DNA of 64,000 bases from DAIDKA01 sp035487155 (GCA_035487155.1 DATHMK010000086.1:1-64000); one strand, 5' to 3'. Positions 14,888 to 24,590 are shown, numbered from the stretch's first letter. Translations and numbers: made by a program. Notes: generated by a model from the letters alone, not told the origin.

Positions 14888-16763
14888 ATTCGCTCGCAAG
14901 GCCAGGGCCATGATGCTGGCTGCCGTGCTGCTGGGGTTCACCGCAGGCGCCGCGCAGGCCGCCCAGGTGCTGGGCGCGTGGACCTACGCCTTCGCCGAAT
15001 ACGGTGACATCAAATATCCGGAAAACTTTGCGCACTACGACTTTGTGAATCCCAACGCGCCCAAGGGCGGCACGCTGCGGCTGAGCAATCCTGACCGACG
15101 TACGAGCTTCGACAAGTACAACCCCTTCACGCTCCCCGAAAACGCTCCCGCCGGCGTCGAGATGTTCATGTTCGAGACGCTCGCCGATGCCAGTCCCGAT
15201 GAGCCTGCGACGATGTACGGCCTGCTGGCCAGCCAGATGCTCATCGCGCCGGACTATTCCTCGGTTAGCTTTCGCATCAATCCACTCGCGCATTTCAACA
15301 ACGGCGATCCGGTGACCGCCGCGGACGTCAAATACTCCTTTGACATGGCGGTCGGTCTCACGACGACTCCGGACTACTCACAGAATTTCGGCGGGATCCG
15401 CGCTGCCGTCATCGTTGATCCACATACGGTACGTTTTGACCTGAAGACACCCAGTCGCGACCAGATCTATCAGCTGGGCACGGTGCTGTACATCTTTTCA
15501 CGCAAGTGGGGCCAGGGTCCGGACGGCAAGACCAAACCCTTCGACCAGATCGTCAACGACGTGCCGATTACCACCGGTCCCTACCTCATCGCCAGGGGCA
15601 CCGGACAGCTGCTGGACTTGGTGCGCGACCCGCATTACTGGGCAGGCAATATCGGCGTGCGCAAGGGATTCTATAACTTCGATCACCTGCTGTATCACTA
15701 CTACAGCGATCCAGCGGCGGAATTCGAAGGCTTCAAGGCCGGTGACTTCGAACTGAAGGAGGAATTGTCGGCAAAACGCTATGTGCGGCAGTACGTCGGC
15801 AAGAAATTTCGCGATGGCGAGATCATCAAGCGGCGTCTACTGACCCAGATGGGGTTCTTCTACGAAGGCTTTCTGTTGAATTCGCGACGCCCTGAATTCT
15901 CAGACTGGCGCGTGCGCAGCGCTTTGAACTATGCGCTGGATTGGAACTGGAACAGCATTCAAGGCTATGGCCTCGGGGAGCGTTTCGACGGGCTGTTCCA
16001 GCGCACGCCGTTCGCCGCCACCGGAGTGCCCAGCCCCGGGGAACTGGCCCTGCTGGCGCCGTACCGCAAGGACCTGCTGCCGCAGGTGTTCGATGCGCCG
16101 GAACCGAACCCCGTTACCGATACGCCTGCGCAGCTGCGCGCCGATCTGCTTCACGCACGCAAACTGCTGGCTGCTGCGGGATGGACCATTCATCCGGATG
16201 GCCTGCTGCGCAATGCCAAGGGCGAGGCCTTCCAGATGGAGATCCTCGAAGACAATACGCAGTTCGAAAACGCCTTTGGTCGCTGGGCGGAGAGCCTGAA
16301 GAACCTCGGAATCACCACCCGCATCAGGCTGGTGGATTTCGCAGTCTACGAGAAGCGTCTGGATGACTTCGACTTCGACTGCACCTTGATGAATTTCGGC
16401 GATATGAAAATGCCAGCCCTCAGTGTGCTGAAGGATGCCTTCGGCAGCGCTGCGGCCCGAACTCGCGGATCGAGTAACTACATGGGAATTGCAATTCCGG
16501 CCGTGGATCATCTGATTGACGTCATGAACCAGGCTGCCTCGCTCGAGGACCTCGTGAATGGCTCCCGGGCCCTGGACCGGATTTTCATCGCCGAACATTT
16601 TGCGGTGCCATTCCTCTACCGGCCCTATCGCATGGTGGCCTACTGGGACAGATTCGGCATTCCCGCAGTCATGCCCAAGTACTTCAGCATCGACTACTTC
16701 CAGATGCAGGATGGCCTGGGTGGCATGCCATGGCCGATTGCGACATGGTGGACGAAGAAATGA
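14880..16763 (+). CDS. yejA: YejA-like peptide ABC transporter binding protein
   Basis: 627 residues with a Sec signal peptide (ending AAQA) and the family-5 solute-binding fold: FVNPNAPKGGTLRLSN near 55-70, the FRINPLAHFNNGDPVTAADVKYSF hinge region and a long C-terminal lobe. Length and the opening AEYGDIKYPENFAHYDFVNPNAPKGG match YejA, which feeds oligopeptides (and microcin C in E. coli) to YejBEF. The stop overlaps the yejB start as ATGA, so this is the first gene of the operon. Promoter and start lie in a short AT-rich stretch with an inverted repeat; in-frame Mets at residues 11-12 are possible alternative starts. Confidence 0.93.
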   Translation: MIKFARKARAMMLAAVLLGFTAGAAQAAQVLGAWTYAFAEYGDIKYPENFAHYDFVNPNAPKGGTLRLSNPDRRTSFDKYNPFTLPENAPAGVEMFMFETLADASPDEPATMYGLLASQMLIAPDYSSVSFRINPLAHFNNGDPVTAADVKYSFDMAVGLTTTPDYSQNFGGIRAAVIVDPHTVRFDLKTPSRDQIYQLGTVLYIFSRKWGQGPDGKTKPFDQIVNDVPITTGPYLIARGTGQLLDLVRDPHYWAGNIGVRKGFYNFDHLLYHYYSDPAAEFEGFKAGDFELKEELSAKRYVRQYVGKKFRDGEIIKRRLLTQMGFFYEGFLLNSRRPEFSDWRVRSALNYALDWNWNSIQGYGLGERFDGLFQRTPFAATGVPSPGELALLAPYRKDLLPQVFDAPEPNPVTDTPAQLRADLLHARKLLAAAGWTIHPDGLLRNAKGEAFQMEILEDNTQFENAFGRWAESLKNLGITTRIRLVDFAVYEKRLDDFDFDCTLMNFGDMKMPALSVLKDAFGSAAARTRGSSNYMGIAIPAVDHLIDVMNQAASLEDLVNGSRALDRIFIAEHFAVPFLYRPYRMVAYWDRFGIPAVMPKYFSIDYFQMQDGLGGMPWPIATWWTKK

Positions 16764-17785
16764 GCGGCTACATAATCAAGCGCATCCTGCTGATGATTCC
16801 CACCATCCTGGGAGTGCTCACGATCACCTTCATCATCGCCCAGTTCGTGCCGGGCGGTCCGGTGGAACAGGTCATCGCCGAGATGCGGCACCGCAATGCC
16901 AGCGGCGCCATCAGCAGTCACGAAATCGACCCCAAGCAGCTCGAGCAGATCAAACGGCAATTCGGCTTCGATAAGCCGCCGCTGACCCGCTACTTGCTGA
17001 TGCTGCGCGATTACAGTCGCTTTCACCTCGGCCGCAGTTTCAGCTACGGCAATGACGTCTGGGACGTCATCAAGAGCAAGCTGCCCGTTTCAGTCAGCCT
17101 CGGGCTATGGTCGACCCTGCTCGGGTATCTGATTTCCATTCCACTCGGGATCGCCAAGGCCGTGCGCGAGGGGTCCAGATTCGACACCATCACGACCATG
17201 CTGGTGCTGGTGGGCTTTGCAATACCCGGTTTCGTGCTCGGGGTGCTGCTGATCATTCTTTTCGTCAGCGGCAGCTTCCTGGACTGGTTCCCGTTACGGG
17301 GCCTGGTGTCCGACAACTGGAGCGAGCTCACCCTGACGGGCAAGATCACCGATTATTTCTGGCACCTCACGCTGCCCCTGGTCTGCCTGACCATCGGCAA
17401 TTTCGCCACACTGACGCTGCTTACCAAGAACACCTTCATCGAGGAGATTCGCAAGCAATACGTGCTGGTCGCCCGCGCCAAGGGCCTGTCGCAGAACAGC
17501 ATCTTGTACAAACATGTGCTGCGCAATGCGCTGCTGCCCCTGATCACCGGACTACCGGGGGCCGTGGTGGCCGCCTTTTTCACCGGCGCGTTGCTGGTGG
17601 AGACCTTGTTTTCGCTCGATGGCCTGGGGTTCCTCTCGTACAACTCCATCATTCACCGTGACTATCCGGTGGTGCTGGGAAGCATCTATCTGTTCACGCT
17701 GATCGGGCTCTTCATCAAGCTCATGTCCGACCTGCTGTACGTCCTGGTCGACCCACGTGTGCAGTTCGGCAAGGCCGCCAAGTGA
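16760..17785 (+). CDS. yejB: peptide ABC transporter permease YejB
   Basis: 341 residues, six predicted helices, binding-protein-dependent permease of the DppB type. It opens with the conserved MSGYIIKRILLMIPTILGVL, has FVPGGPVEQ, and carries the cytoplasmic EAA loop (VLVARAKGLSQNSILYKHVLRNALLP) that contacts the ATPase. It has the long periplasmic insert typical of YejB. Start overlaps the yejA stop by 4 bp and its stop overlaps yejE as GTGA. Confidence 0.93.
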   Translation: MSGYIIKRILLMIPTILGVLTITFIIAQFVPGGPVEQVIAEMRHRNASGAISSHEIDPKQLEQIKRQFGFDKPPLTRYLLMLRDYSRFHLGRSFSYGNDVWDVIKSKLPVSVSLGLWSTLLGYLISIPLGIAKAVREGSRFDTITTMLVLVGFAIPGFVLGVLLIILFVSGSFLDWFPLRGLVSDNWSELTLTGKITDYFWHLTLPLVCLTIGNFATLTLLTKNTFIEEIRKQYVLVARAKGLSQNSILYKHVLRNALLPLITGLPGAVVAAFFTGALLVETLFSLDGLGFLSYNSIIHRDYPVVLGSIYLFTLIGLFIKLMSDLLYVLVDPRVQFGKAAK

Positions 17786-18807
17786 GTACCGCGCGCTCTC
17801 CCTGGCGGCGTGCCTGGGAACGATTCAAGCGCCACCGCGTCGGTTATTTTTCACTGTGGGCTTTTTCAGGTCTGCTGGCGATCGCATTGATTTCACCCCT
17901 GATCGCCAATGAAAAACCGCTGTTGGTTCACTACGATGGCAGCACCTACCTGACCATGTTCAAGGATTACCCGGAAACCCAATTCGGCGGGGACTTCCTG
18001 ACACCCGTCGACTGGTACGACCCGTTCATCCGCGCCCAGTTCGCCAAGCCTGGCAACTGGGCCCTGTACACACTGATCCGCTATTCGCCCAATAGCGTGA
18101 ACTACAACGACTACGAGTCACATCCCGCGGCGCCCTCGCGCGCACACTGGCTGGGTACCGACCCTAACGGGCGGGATGTCGTGGCCCGCCTGCTGTTCGG
18201 TTTTGCCGTCAGCGTGATGTTCGGTATCGCCCTGACCGCCGTGGGCACGCTGATCGGTATCGCCGCCGGCGCCATACAGGGCTATTTCGGCGGCTGGGTG
18301 GACCTTGCAGGGCAGCGTCTCATCGATATCTGGAATGCCGTGCCCATCCTCTACATCCTGATCATCCTGGCGGCGATGTTCGAGCCTTCGATCGTGCTGT
18401 TGCTGTTTCTGTTTGCGATCTTCGGCTGGACCACGCTGTCGGACTATGTTCGTGCCGAGTTCCTGCGCAATCGCTCGCTGGAGTTCGTCAAGGCGGCCCG
18501 TGCCATGGGCCTGTCGCATTGGCGGATCATTCGCCGCCACATCCTGCCCAACTCCATGACGCCGGTAATCACCTTCATGCCCTTCAGAATGAGCGAGGGC
18601 ATTCTGGGGCTGACGGCGCTGGATTTTCTGGGCCTGGGCGTGCCCTCTTCGGTTCCCTCGCTTGGCGAACTGTTGCGCTTCAGCAAGGAGAACCTGGACG
18701 CCTGGTGGATCGGCATCCCGACATTCGCAGTCCTGGTGGTGACGCTGCTGCTGTTGACCTTCATCGGCGACGCCCTGCGCGACGCCTTCGACACACGCAA
18801 AGGCTGA
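17782..18807 (+). CDS. yejE: peptide ABC transporter permease YejE
   Basis: 341 residues, GTG start overlapping the yejB stop. DppC-type permease with an N-terminal cytoplasmic segment (WRRAWERFKRHRVGYFSLW), a large periplasmic loop that includes HWLGTDPNGRDVVARLLFG, and the EAA loop (VKAARAMGLSHWRIIRRHILPNSM). The extended first loop (about 40-130) is typical of YejE. It forms the heterodimeric channel with YejB. Confidence 0.93.
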   Translation: MSTARSPWRRAWERFKRHRVGYFSLWAFSGLLAIALISPLIANEKPLLVHYDGSTYLTMFKDYPETQFGGDFLTPVDWYDPFIRAQFAKPGNWALYTLIRYSPNSVNYNDYESHPAAPSRAHWLGTDPNGRDVVARLLFGFAVSVMFGIALTAVGTLIGIAAGAIQGYFGGWVDLAGQRLIDIWNAVPILYILIILAAMFEPSIVLLLFLFAIFGWTTLSDYVRAEFLRNRSLEFVKAARAMGLSHWRIIRRHILPNSMTPVITFMPFRMSEGILGLTALDFLGLGVPSSVPSLGELLRFSKENLDAWWIGIPTFAVLVVTLLLLTFIGDALRDAFDTRKG

Positions 18808-18808
18808 C

Positions 18809-20428
18809 ATGTCCGACTCAATGCCCGCCCCGTTGCTCGAGATTAGGAATCTGTGCGTGGATTTTGGTCCCAAGCGCGTCATCGACGATATCAGCCTGCA
18901 AGTGGGCGTCGGCGAAAAGGTCGGTCTGGTGGGCGAATCAGGCTCGGGCAAGTCGGTGACGGCGCTGGCCATCCTGCGGCTGCTGGATGCGGCCACCTTT
19001 GGTGGCGAAATCCGCTTGGGCGATGACTCGCTGCTGCTGAAGAGCGAGAGTTGGATGCGCGGGATCCGGGGCCGGGAGATTGCGATGATCTTCCAGGAGC
19101 CCATGACCGCGCTTGACCCGCTTTACAGCATCGGCAGTCAGATCGGCGAGGTGCTGGAAGTTCACGAGGGACTGCGCGCCAATGCGGCGCGGGCACGCAG
19201 TATCGAGCTGCTGCGGCGTACCGGCATCCCGGAGCCGGAACGCCGTGTCGACTCCTTTCCGCACCAACTCTCCGGCGGACAACGTCAGCGGGCCATGATC
19301 GCCATGGCGCTGGCCTGCCGGCCGAAGCTGCTGATCGCCGATGAACCCACCACCGCCCTTGATGTCACCATTCAGGCGCAGATCCTGGCCTTGCTGGATG
19401 ACCTGCAGCGCGAGTTTGGGATGGCGATCCTCTTCATCACCCACGATCTGGCGCTGGTGAGGCGTTTCACCCATCGCGTGGGCGTGATGGAGAAAGGCAA
19501 GCTGGTGGAGAGCGGCCCGACCGAAACCGTCTTCACCCAGCCGCAGCACCCTTACACCGTGCGGCTCCTGAACAGTCGTGCCGAGCGCCAGGTCGAGCCC
19601 TTGCAGGCCGATTCGCGCACGGTACTGGCCGCCCGCGATCTGTCGGTCACCTTCACCCGCTCCGAGGGGTGGTTCAAACACAGCCGATTCATCGCGGTAA
19701 ATGCTGTGAACCTGGAACTGCGTACCGGCGAGACCGTGGGCATCGTGGGCGAATCCGGCTCCGGCAAGACCACCCTGGGGATGGCGCTGCTGGGCCTTCA
19801 GTCCGTTTCCGCCGGCCACGTGGAGGTGGATGGACAGTCGCTGGCCGGCGCCGATCGTAACACGCTGCGCGGCGTCCGGCGCCGGGTACAGGTGGTCTTC
19901 CAGGATCCCTTCGCCTCGCTCAACCCACGTCTGACGGTGGGCGAGATCATCCAGGAGGGGCTGGCCTGGCACATGCCGGAACTCACCTCGGCCGAGCGCC
20001 GCAGCCGGGTGCTCGCCATCCTGGCCGAGGTGGGACTGGAGACCACGGCCCGCTACGAGGGAATTCTGGAGCGCTACCCGCATCAGTTTTCCGGCGGTGA
20101 GCGCCAGCGCATCGCCATTGCGCGCGCGGTGGTGATCGAGCCTGAGATCCTGGTGCTCGACGAGCCGACCTCGGCCCTGGATGTCTCGGTACAGAAGCAG
20201 GTGCTGAGGCTGTTGGCGGGCCTGCAGCAGCGCCACGGCATGAGCTATCTGTTCATCAGCCATGACCTGGCGGTCATTCGCGCGATGGCGCATCGCATTC
20301 TGGTCATGAAGGACGGCGTGGTGGTCGAACAGGGGGAGACCGAGACCCTGATCCGGCAGCCGCAGATGCCCTACACCAAGACGCTGCTGCAGGCCGTGGC
20401 GTATGCTGGGGAACTCGACGCGGCCTGA
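18809..20428 (+). CDS. yejF: peptide ABC transporter double ATPase YejF
   Basis: 539 residues with two fused nucleotide-binding domains. First: Walker A GESGSGKS, signature LSGGQRQR, Walker B LLIADEPTTALD. Second: GESGSGKT, FSGGERQR, ILVLDEPTSALD. Each is followed by the oligopeptide-type C-terminal extension (QHPYT and QMPYT regions). Starts 1 bp after yejE; the internal Met at residue 5 is an alternative start. It powers the YejBE channel. Confidence 0.94.
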   Translation: MSDSMPAPLLEIRNLCVDFGPKRVIDDISLQVGVGEKVGLVGESGSGKSVTALAILRLLDAATFGGEIRLGDDSLLLKSESWMRGIRGREIAMIFQEPMTALDPLYSIGSQIGEVLEVHEGLRANAARARSIELLRRTGIPEPERRVDSFPHQLSGGQRQRAMIAMALACRPKLLIADEPTTALDVTIQAQILALLDDLQREFGMAILFITHDLALVRRFTHRVGVMEKGKLVESGPTETVFTQPQHPYTVRLLNSRAERQVEPLQADSRTVLAARDLSVTFTRSEGWFKHSRFIAVNAVNLELRTGETVGIVGESGSGKTTLGMALLGLQSVSAGHVEVDGQSLAGADRNTLRGVRRRVQVVFQDPFASLNPRLTVGEIIQEGLAWHMPELTSAERRSRVLAILAEVGLETTARYEGILERYPHQFSGGERQRIAIARAVVIEPEILVLDEPTSALDVSVQKQVLRLLAGLQQRHGMSYLFISHDLAVIRAMAHRILVMKDGVVVEQGETETLIRQPQMPYTKTLLQAVAYAGELDAA

Positions 20429-20438
20429 GGAGCGATTC

Positions 20439-21431
20439 ATGCAGCAGCGAACACTTGGCAATAGTGGCCTGAAGGTTTCGGCCCTGGGGCTGGGGTGCAT
20501 GGGCCTGAGCTTCGGCCTCGGCCCGGCGGTTGAAAAACAGCAGGGCATCGCCCTGATCCGCGCGGCGGTGGAACGCGGCGTGACATTCTTTGATACGGCC
20601 GAGGTATACGGCCCGTTCACCAACGAGGAACTGGTGGGCGAGGCGCTGGCGCCCTACCGTGGCCAGGTGGTCATCGCCACCAAGTTCGGCTTCAAGATGC
20701 AGCCGATCACCTCCGGCAATGCAGGACTGGACAGCCGGCCTGAGCATATCCGCGATGTGGCCGAGGCGTCCTTGAAGCGCCTGAAGGTTGAGGCACTGGA
20801 TCTGTTCTACCAGCACCGCGTCGATCCGGACGTGCCCATCGAGGAAGTCGCCGGCGCCGTGAAGGATCTGATCAGGGCCGGCAAGGTGAAACACTTCGGT
20901 TTGTCCGAGGCGGGGGTGCAGACCATCCGGCGTGCGCATGCGGTGCAGCCGGTCGCGGCGCTGCAGAGTGAGTATTCCTTGTGGTGGCGCGAACCGGAGC
21001 AGGATGTACTGCCCGTGCTCGAAGAGCTGGGGATCGGCTTTGTGCCCTTCAGCCCGCTGGGCAAGGGCTTCCTCACCGGCGCCATCAACGACAGCACCAA
21101 ATTCGACAGCACCGATTTTCGCAATGTGGTGCCGCGATTCTCCGCAGAGGCGCGCCGTGCCAACCAGTCCGTGGTCGATCTGCTCGCCACCATCGCGGCT
21201 GCCAAGCGTGCCACCCCGGCGCAGGTGGCCCTCGGCTGGCTGCTGGCCCAGAGGCCATGGATCGTGCCCATCCCCGGCACCACCAAGCTGCAGCGCCTGG
21301 AGGAAAACCTCGGTGCGGCTGAACTCACGCTCAGCCCGGCAGAGATGGCCGACATCACTCGGACCTTTGCGGCCCTCACGGTCGAGGGCGCGCGCTATCC
21401 GGAGCACCTGCAGAAGATGGTGGGACGCTGA
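20439..21431 (+). CDS. aldo/keto reductase
   Basis: 330 residues, (beta/alpha)8 aldo/keto reductase of the YajO/AKR13 type. Visible: N-terminal strand (GLKVSALGLGCMGLS), catalytic Asp/Tyr (FFDTAEVYGPFTNEELVGEAL), Lys (IATKFGF), His in LFYQHRVDP, and NADP-binding PIPGTTKLQRLEENLGA. Start at 20439 has GAGGAG eight bases before; the open frame extends into yejF but that part is out of the family. It follows yejF by 10 bp and may be the last gene of that transcript. Substrate unknown. Confidence 0.9.
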   Translation: MQQRTLGNSGLKVSALGLGCMGLSFGLGPAVEKQQGIALIRAAVERGVTFFDTAEVYGPFTNEELVGEALAPYRGQVVIATKFGFKMQPITSGNAGLDSRPEHIRDVAEASLKRLKVEALDLFYQHRVDPDVPIEEVAGAVKDLIRAGKVKHFGLSEAGVQTIRRAHAVQPVAALQSEYSLWWREPEQDVLPVLEELGIGFVPFSPLGKGFLTGAINDSTKFDSTDFRNVVPRFSAEARRANQSVVDLLATIAAAKRATPAQVALGWLLAQRPWIVPIPGTTKLQRLEENLGAAELTLSPAEMADITRTFAALTVEGARYPEHLQKMVGR

Positions 21432-21435
21432 CTCC

Positions 21436-23601
21436 TCACCGCTGCCGGCGCGGATGCAGGAAGTCCGGCTGCCAATCCTCCTGCGCACGCGCGATGACGT
21501 AGGCGTGGATCTGAGCGACCTGTTCGGCTGTCAGCAGATCCTGGAAAGAGGCCATGCCCTGCGCCTTGTATTTTCCACCCAGCACGATGTCATTGAACTG
21601 CGCGTGCAGTTCAGGCGTGAGGTGTCGTAGATCCTTGAGGTCAGTACCCACGGCGTTCTGCCCGTGGCAGATCGCGCAGTTGGTGCTGAAGAGTCCGGCT
21701 CCGGCCTCCACGGCGGCCGGGGCCTGGGTCTCGGTGGGTGGTTCGGGAATGGACGCGGCCAGCGGGGCCGGTGGCAGGGTCACGCCCCGGGCATCCAGCG
21801 CGAACACCAGTAAACGCGCCGGAGCGACCGAGAAGGTTTTGCCGCCCTCGTCCAGTCCGTGCACGATGGCGCTGTTCCAGCCGGCATTGACCGCGATGTA
21901 CTGGCGCCCCTTGACGCTGTAGGTGATCGGCCCGGCAACCGGTACCGATCCCACGGGCATGTCCCATAGCTTCTTGCCGTTGTCCGCCCGATAGATCGTC
22001 AGCGTCCGGTTGATCGTGCCCTCCACCAGCAGGTTGCCGGCCGTGGTCATGGTCCCACCGTTGCCGGGATGCGGCTGCGCAATGCGGAAGGCTTCTTTCT
22101 GATGCACCGGGTCCCAGGCCAGCGTGTAGCCCTTGTCGCGCTCTTCGGCTTGCTTGTTCAGCTTCTTGCGCAGATCCGGTTCGTTGGTATATCCAGCGCC
22201 CAGCGTGGTGCGGCCCAGCTGGAATTTGAATTGCCCGGGAGGCAGCTCGGACATGACCACCCACTGCTCCATGGCCGGGATATAGACCAGTCCCGTGAGC
22301 GGACTGTAGGACATGGGATTCCAGTTGTGGCCGCCGCCCGAACTGGGCGTCATCAGATGCGGCATGACCGTGATACGCGCCTCGGCGTCCAGGACCGGCT
22401 TGCCGGTCTTCATGTCGATGCGATGCGACCAGGTACTGGGCACGTAACCTCGCGCCGAGAGCAGCTTGCCGGTGGCACGGTCCAGGACGTAGAAGAATCC
22501 ATCCTTCGGTGCGTGCATGATGACCTGGCGTTTCCTGCCGTGCAGCGTCAGGTCGGCCAGCATCAGGGGCGCGGTGCAGTCATAGTCCCATTCCTCCCCC
22601 GGAACTTCCTGGTAGTGCCAGGCGTACTTGCCGGTGCGCGCATCCACCGCGACGATGGAACAGAGGAACAGATTGTCGCCGCCGCCGGGACTGCGGAAAT
22701 CCTGCGGATGCGGCGACCCGTTGCCGGTGCCGAAGTACACCAGGTGCAGTTTGGGATCGTAGACGATGGTGTCCCAGTCGTTACCGCCGCCACCGACCTT
22801 CCACCAGTCCCCATCCCAGGTCTTGGCGGCCATCGGCATGACCGAGTCCGACGCGGCGCCTTCGGGCATCTTGGCCGGATCGCCCGGAACGATGTAGAAC
22901 TTCCAGCTCTGCTTGCCGGTCTGCGCGTCATAGGCGGAGATATACCCGCGTGCGCCAAAATCACCGCCGCCATTGCCGATGACGACCTGGCCGTCGGCGA
23001 TGCGCGGGGCACCGGTGATCGACAGCGGCTGGCCGGGCTCAAGGGTCTGTGTGCTCCACAGCGGCTGGCCGGTCTTGGCATCCAGTGCGATCAGCCGGCC
23101 ATCGAGCGCGGCGATATAGATCTTGCCCTGCCAGGCGGCCAGGCCGCGGCTGACCGGTCCGCAGCAGGCCAGGCGGCCCCATTCCAGAGGGATCTTCGGG
23201 TCGTAGCTCCACAGCACCTTGCCATTGGTGGCGTCATACGCGGTGGTGATGTCCCAGGCGGAAACGTTGTACAGCACCCCGTCGACTTCCAGCGGCGTGG
23301 CATCCACACCGCGGTAGGTATTCAGTTCGGCAAACCACTGCAGGCCCAGCCGACTGACGTTGCTGTCATTGATCTGCTTGAGCGGACTGAAGCGCTGTTC
23401 GGTCCAGTCCCGGCCGTGGGACATCCACTGTCCGGGGTCCTTGTTGGCCGCGGCCAGTCGCGCCTGGTCCACTGCGGCGGGATGCGCCAGCAGCCCCGAC
23501 TCATCAGCGGCGCCCGGGTCCACGCCCTGGGCCTGAAGTGCCGTAACGGCACCGGCCGTGATTGCCATACACAGCTGCCGCAGCGCCGATCTCATTCTCA
23601 T
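21436..23601 (-). CDS. PQQ-dependent quinohaemoprotein alcohol dehydrogenase, lanthanide-type active site
   Basis: 721 residues: signal peptide (about 1-25), eight-bladed quinoprotein propeller (about 45-600), then a cytochrome c domain with CAICH (642-646) and a possible Met ligand at 683. The vicinal disulfide Cys146-Cys147 and active-site Asn294 are present. The catalytic Asp339 is followed by Tyr340-Asp341 (WDYD), where calcium enzymes have Ala, Ser or Thr two residues after the Asp; the extra Asp is the accepted marker of lanthanide enzymes. The family's metal-binding Glu is Asp214 (GGGDFGARG). It should oxidise an alcohol in the periplasm and pass electrons through its own haem. No pqq synthesis genes are in the window. 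Confidence 0.9.
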   Translation of the reverse strand: MRMRSALRQLCMAITAGAVTALQAQGVDPGAADESGLLAHPAAVDQARLAAANKDPGQWMSHGRDWTEQRFSPLKQINDSNVSRLGLQWFAELNTYRGVDATPLEVDGVLYNVSAWDITTAYDATNGKVLWSYDPKIPLEWGRLACCGPVSRGLAAWQGKIYIAALDGRLIALDAKTGQPLWSTQTLEPGQPLSITGAPRIADGQVVIGNGGGDFGARGYISAYDAQTGKQSWKFYIVPGDPAKMPEGAASDSVMPMAAKTWDGDWWKVGGGGNDWDTIVYDPKLHLVYFGTGNGSPHPQDFRSPGGGDNLFLCSIVAVDARTGKYAWHYQEVPGEEWDYDCTAPLMLADLTLHGRKRQVIMHAPKDGFFYVLDRATGKLLSARGYVPSTWSHRIDMKTGKPVLDAEARITVMPHLMTPSSGGGHNWNPMSYSPLTGLVYIPAMEQWVVMSELPPGQFKFQLGRTTLGAGYTNEPDLRKKLNKQAEERDKGYTLAWDPVHQKEAFRIAQPHPGNGGTMTTAGNLLVEGTINRTLTIYRADNGKKLWDMPVGSVPVAGPITYSVKGRQYIAVNAGWNSAIVHGLDEGGKTFSVAPARLLVFALDARGVTLPPAPLAASIPEPPTETQAPAAVEAGAGLFSTNCAICHGQNAVGTDLKDLRHLTPELHAQFNDIVLGGKYKAQGMASFQDLLTAEQVAQIHAYVIARAQEDWQPDFLHPRRQR

Positions 23602-23666
23602 TGTCAGCCTCCGACCGTCCCGCCCGCTGCGAATACTGCCACAGGTCGATCTGCTATTCTGGGCTG

Positions 23667-24590
23667 ATGGATCGCCGCCACTTCATCCGCGAGGCGTTGC
23701 CGGCCGCGACACTGGGCCTGTCCACGCTGCGCTGGGCAAGCGCTGCCGAACCTACCGCGCTCGCAGTGGTGCCACTGGGCACCGGTCTTTGGGCGGTGAC
23801 GGGGGGCGGTGGCAATGTCACGGTGTTCCAGTGTGCCGAGGGCGTGCTCCTGGTGGACGGTGGTTCCCCGGAGCGCTCGGCGGAGGTTCTGCAGCTGGTG
23901 AAGGCGCGCACCGGCGCGACCCGCATCCATACGCTGTTCAATACGCACTGGCACTGGGACCAGACCGGCTCCAATCGCACCCTGGGGTCCGCGGGCACGC
24001 GCATCATCGCTCATGAAAACACCCGTCTGTGGCTGGGCACGCAGATCGACTGCAAGTGGCAGAACAAGGTCTACCCGGCGCTGCCGCGCGAGGCGCGCCC
24101 CAATCAGACCTTCTACACCACCGGCACCCTGTCCTTTGGCGGTGAGCACATCGACTATGGCTACCTGCCGCAGGCCCACACCGACGGTGACATCTATGTC
24201 TTCTTTCGCAATGCGAATGTGCTGGTTGCCGGTGATGTCGTCTCGGTCGGCGCCTATCCCATCATCGATTACTCAACCAATGGCTGGCTCGGCGGCCTGC
24301 TGGAGGGCAGCAAGACCCTGATCGGCCTGGCCGATGCGAATACCCGGATTGTGCCGGGCCAGGGCCCGGTCCAGAGCCGTGCCGATGTCGAGGCGGAGCG
24401 CGACATGCTGGCGACCCTGAAGCTACGGTTGTCGCAGCTTCTGGCGCAGGGCATGAGTGTTCAGGACATGGTGGCCGCCGCGCCCACCCGGGCTTTTGAT
24501 GCGCACTGGGGAGATCCGACCCTCTTCATCTCCAATGCATGGCCGGGCCTGGTACAGCGCGCCCGTGAACTCGGGGTCAATATTGTCTGA
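23667..24590 (+). CDS. Tat-exported metallo-beta-lactamase-fold protein with altered metal site
   Basis: 307 residues. N-terminus DRRHFIREALPAATLG is a twin-arginine signal. Metal motif reads HWHWDQ (94-99) instead of HxHxDH, followed by His171 (PQAHTDGD), Asp190 (VAGDVVS) and PGQG (231-234) instead of PGHG. Site-1 histidines are intact, but two of the three usual site-2 ligands are Gln. Relatives annotated as quinoprotein-relay metallohydrolases occur beside PQQ dehydrogenases; here the gene is divergent from one, 65 bp away. It is convergent with the ankyrin gene, overlapping by 14 bp. Substrate unknown. Confidence 0.83.
   Translation: MDRRHFIREALPAATLGLSTLRWASAAEPTALAVVPLGTGLWAVTGGGGNVTVFQCAEGVLLVDGGSPERSAEVLQLVKARTGATRIHTLFNTHWHWDQTGSNRTLGSAGTRIIAHENTRLWLGTQIDCKWQNKVYPALPREARPNQTFYTTGTLSFGGEHIDYGYLPQAHTDGDIYVFFRNANVLVAGDVVSVGAYPIIDYSTNGWLGGLLEGSKTLIGLADANTRIVPGQGPVQSRADVEAERDMLATLKLRLSQLLAQGMSVQDMVAAAPTRAFDAHWGDPTLFISNAWPGLVQRARELGVNIV

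Noticed and set aside
18938..20623. A 561-codon minus-strand frame opposite yejF
   Set aside because: It is the antisense shadow of a double ATPase with all motifs intact, and its own product matches nothing.
22069..23667. A 532-codon open frame on the plus strand opposite the PQQ dehydrogenase
   Set aside because: Long antisense frames are common opposite high-GC genes; it has no family motif, and the minus-strand product has full catalytic and haem motifs.
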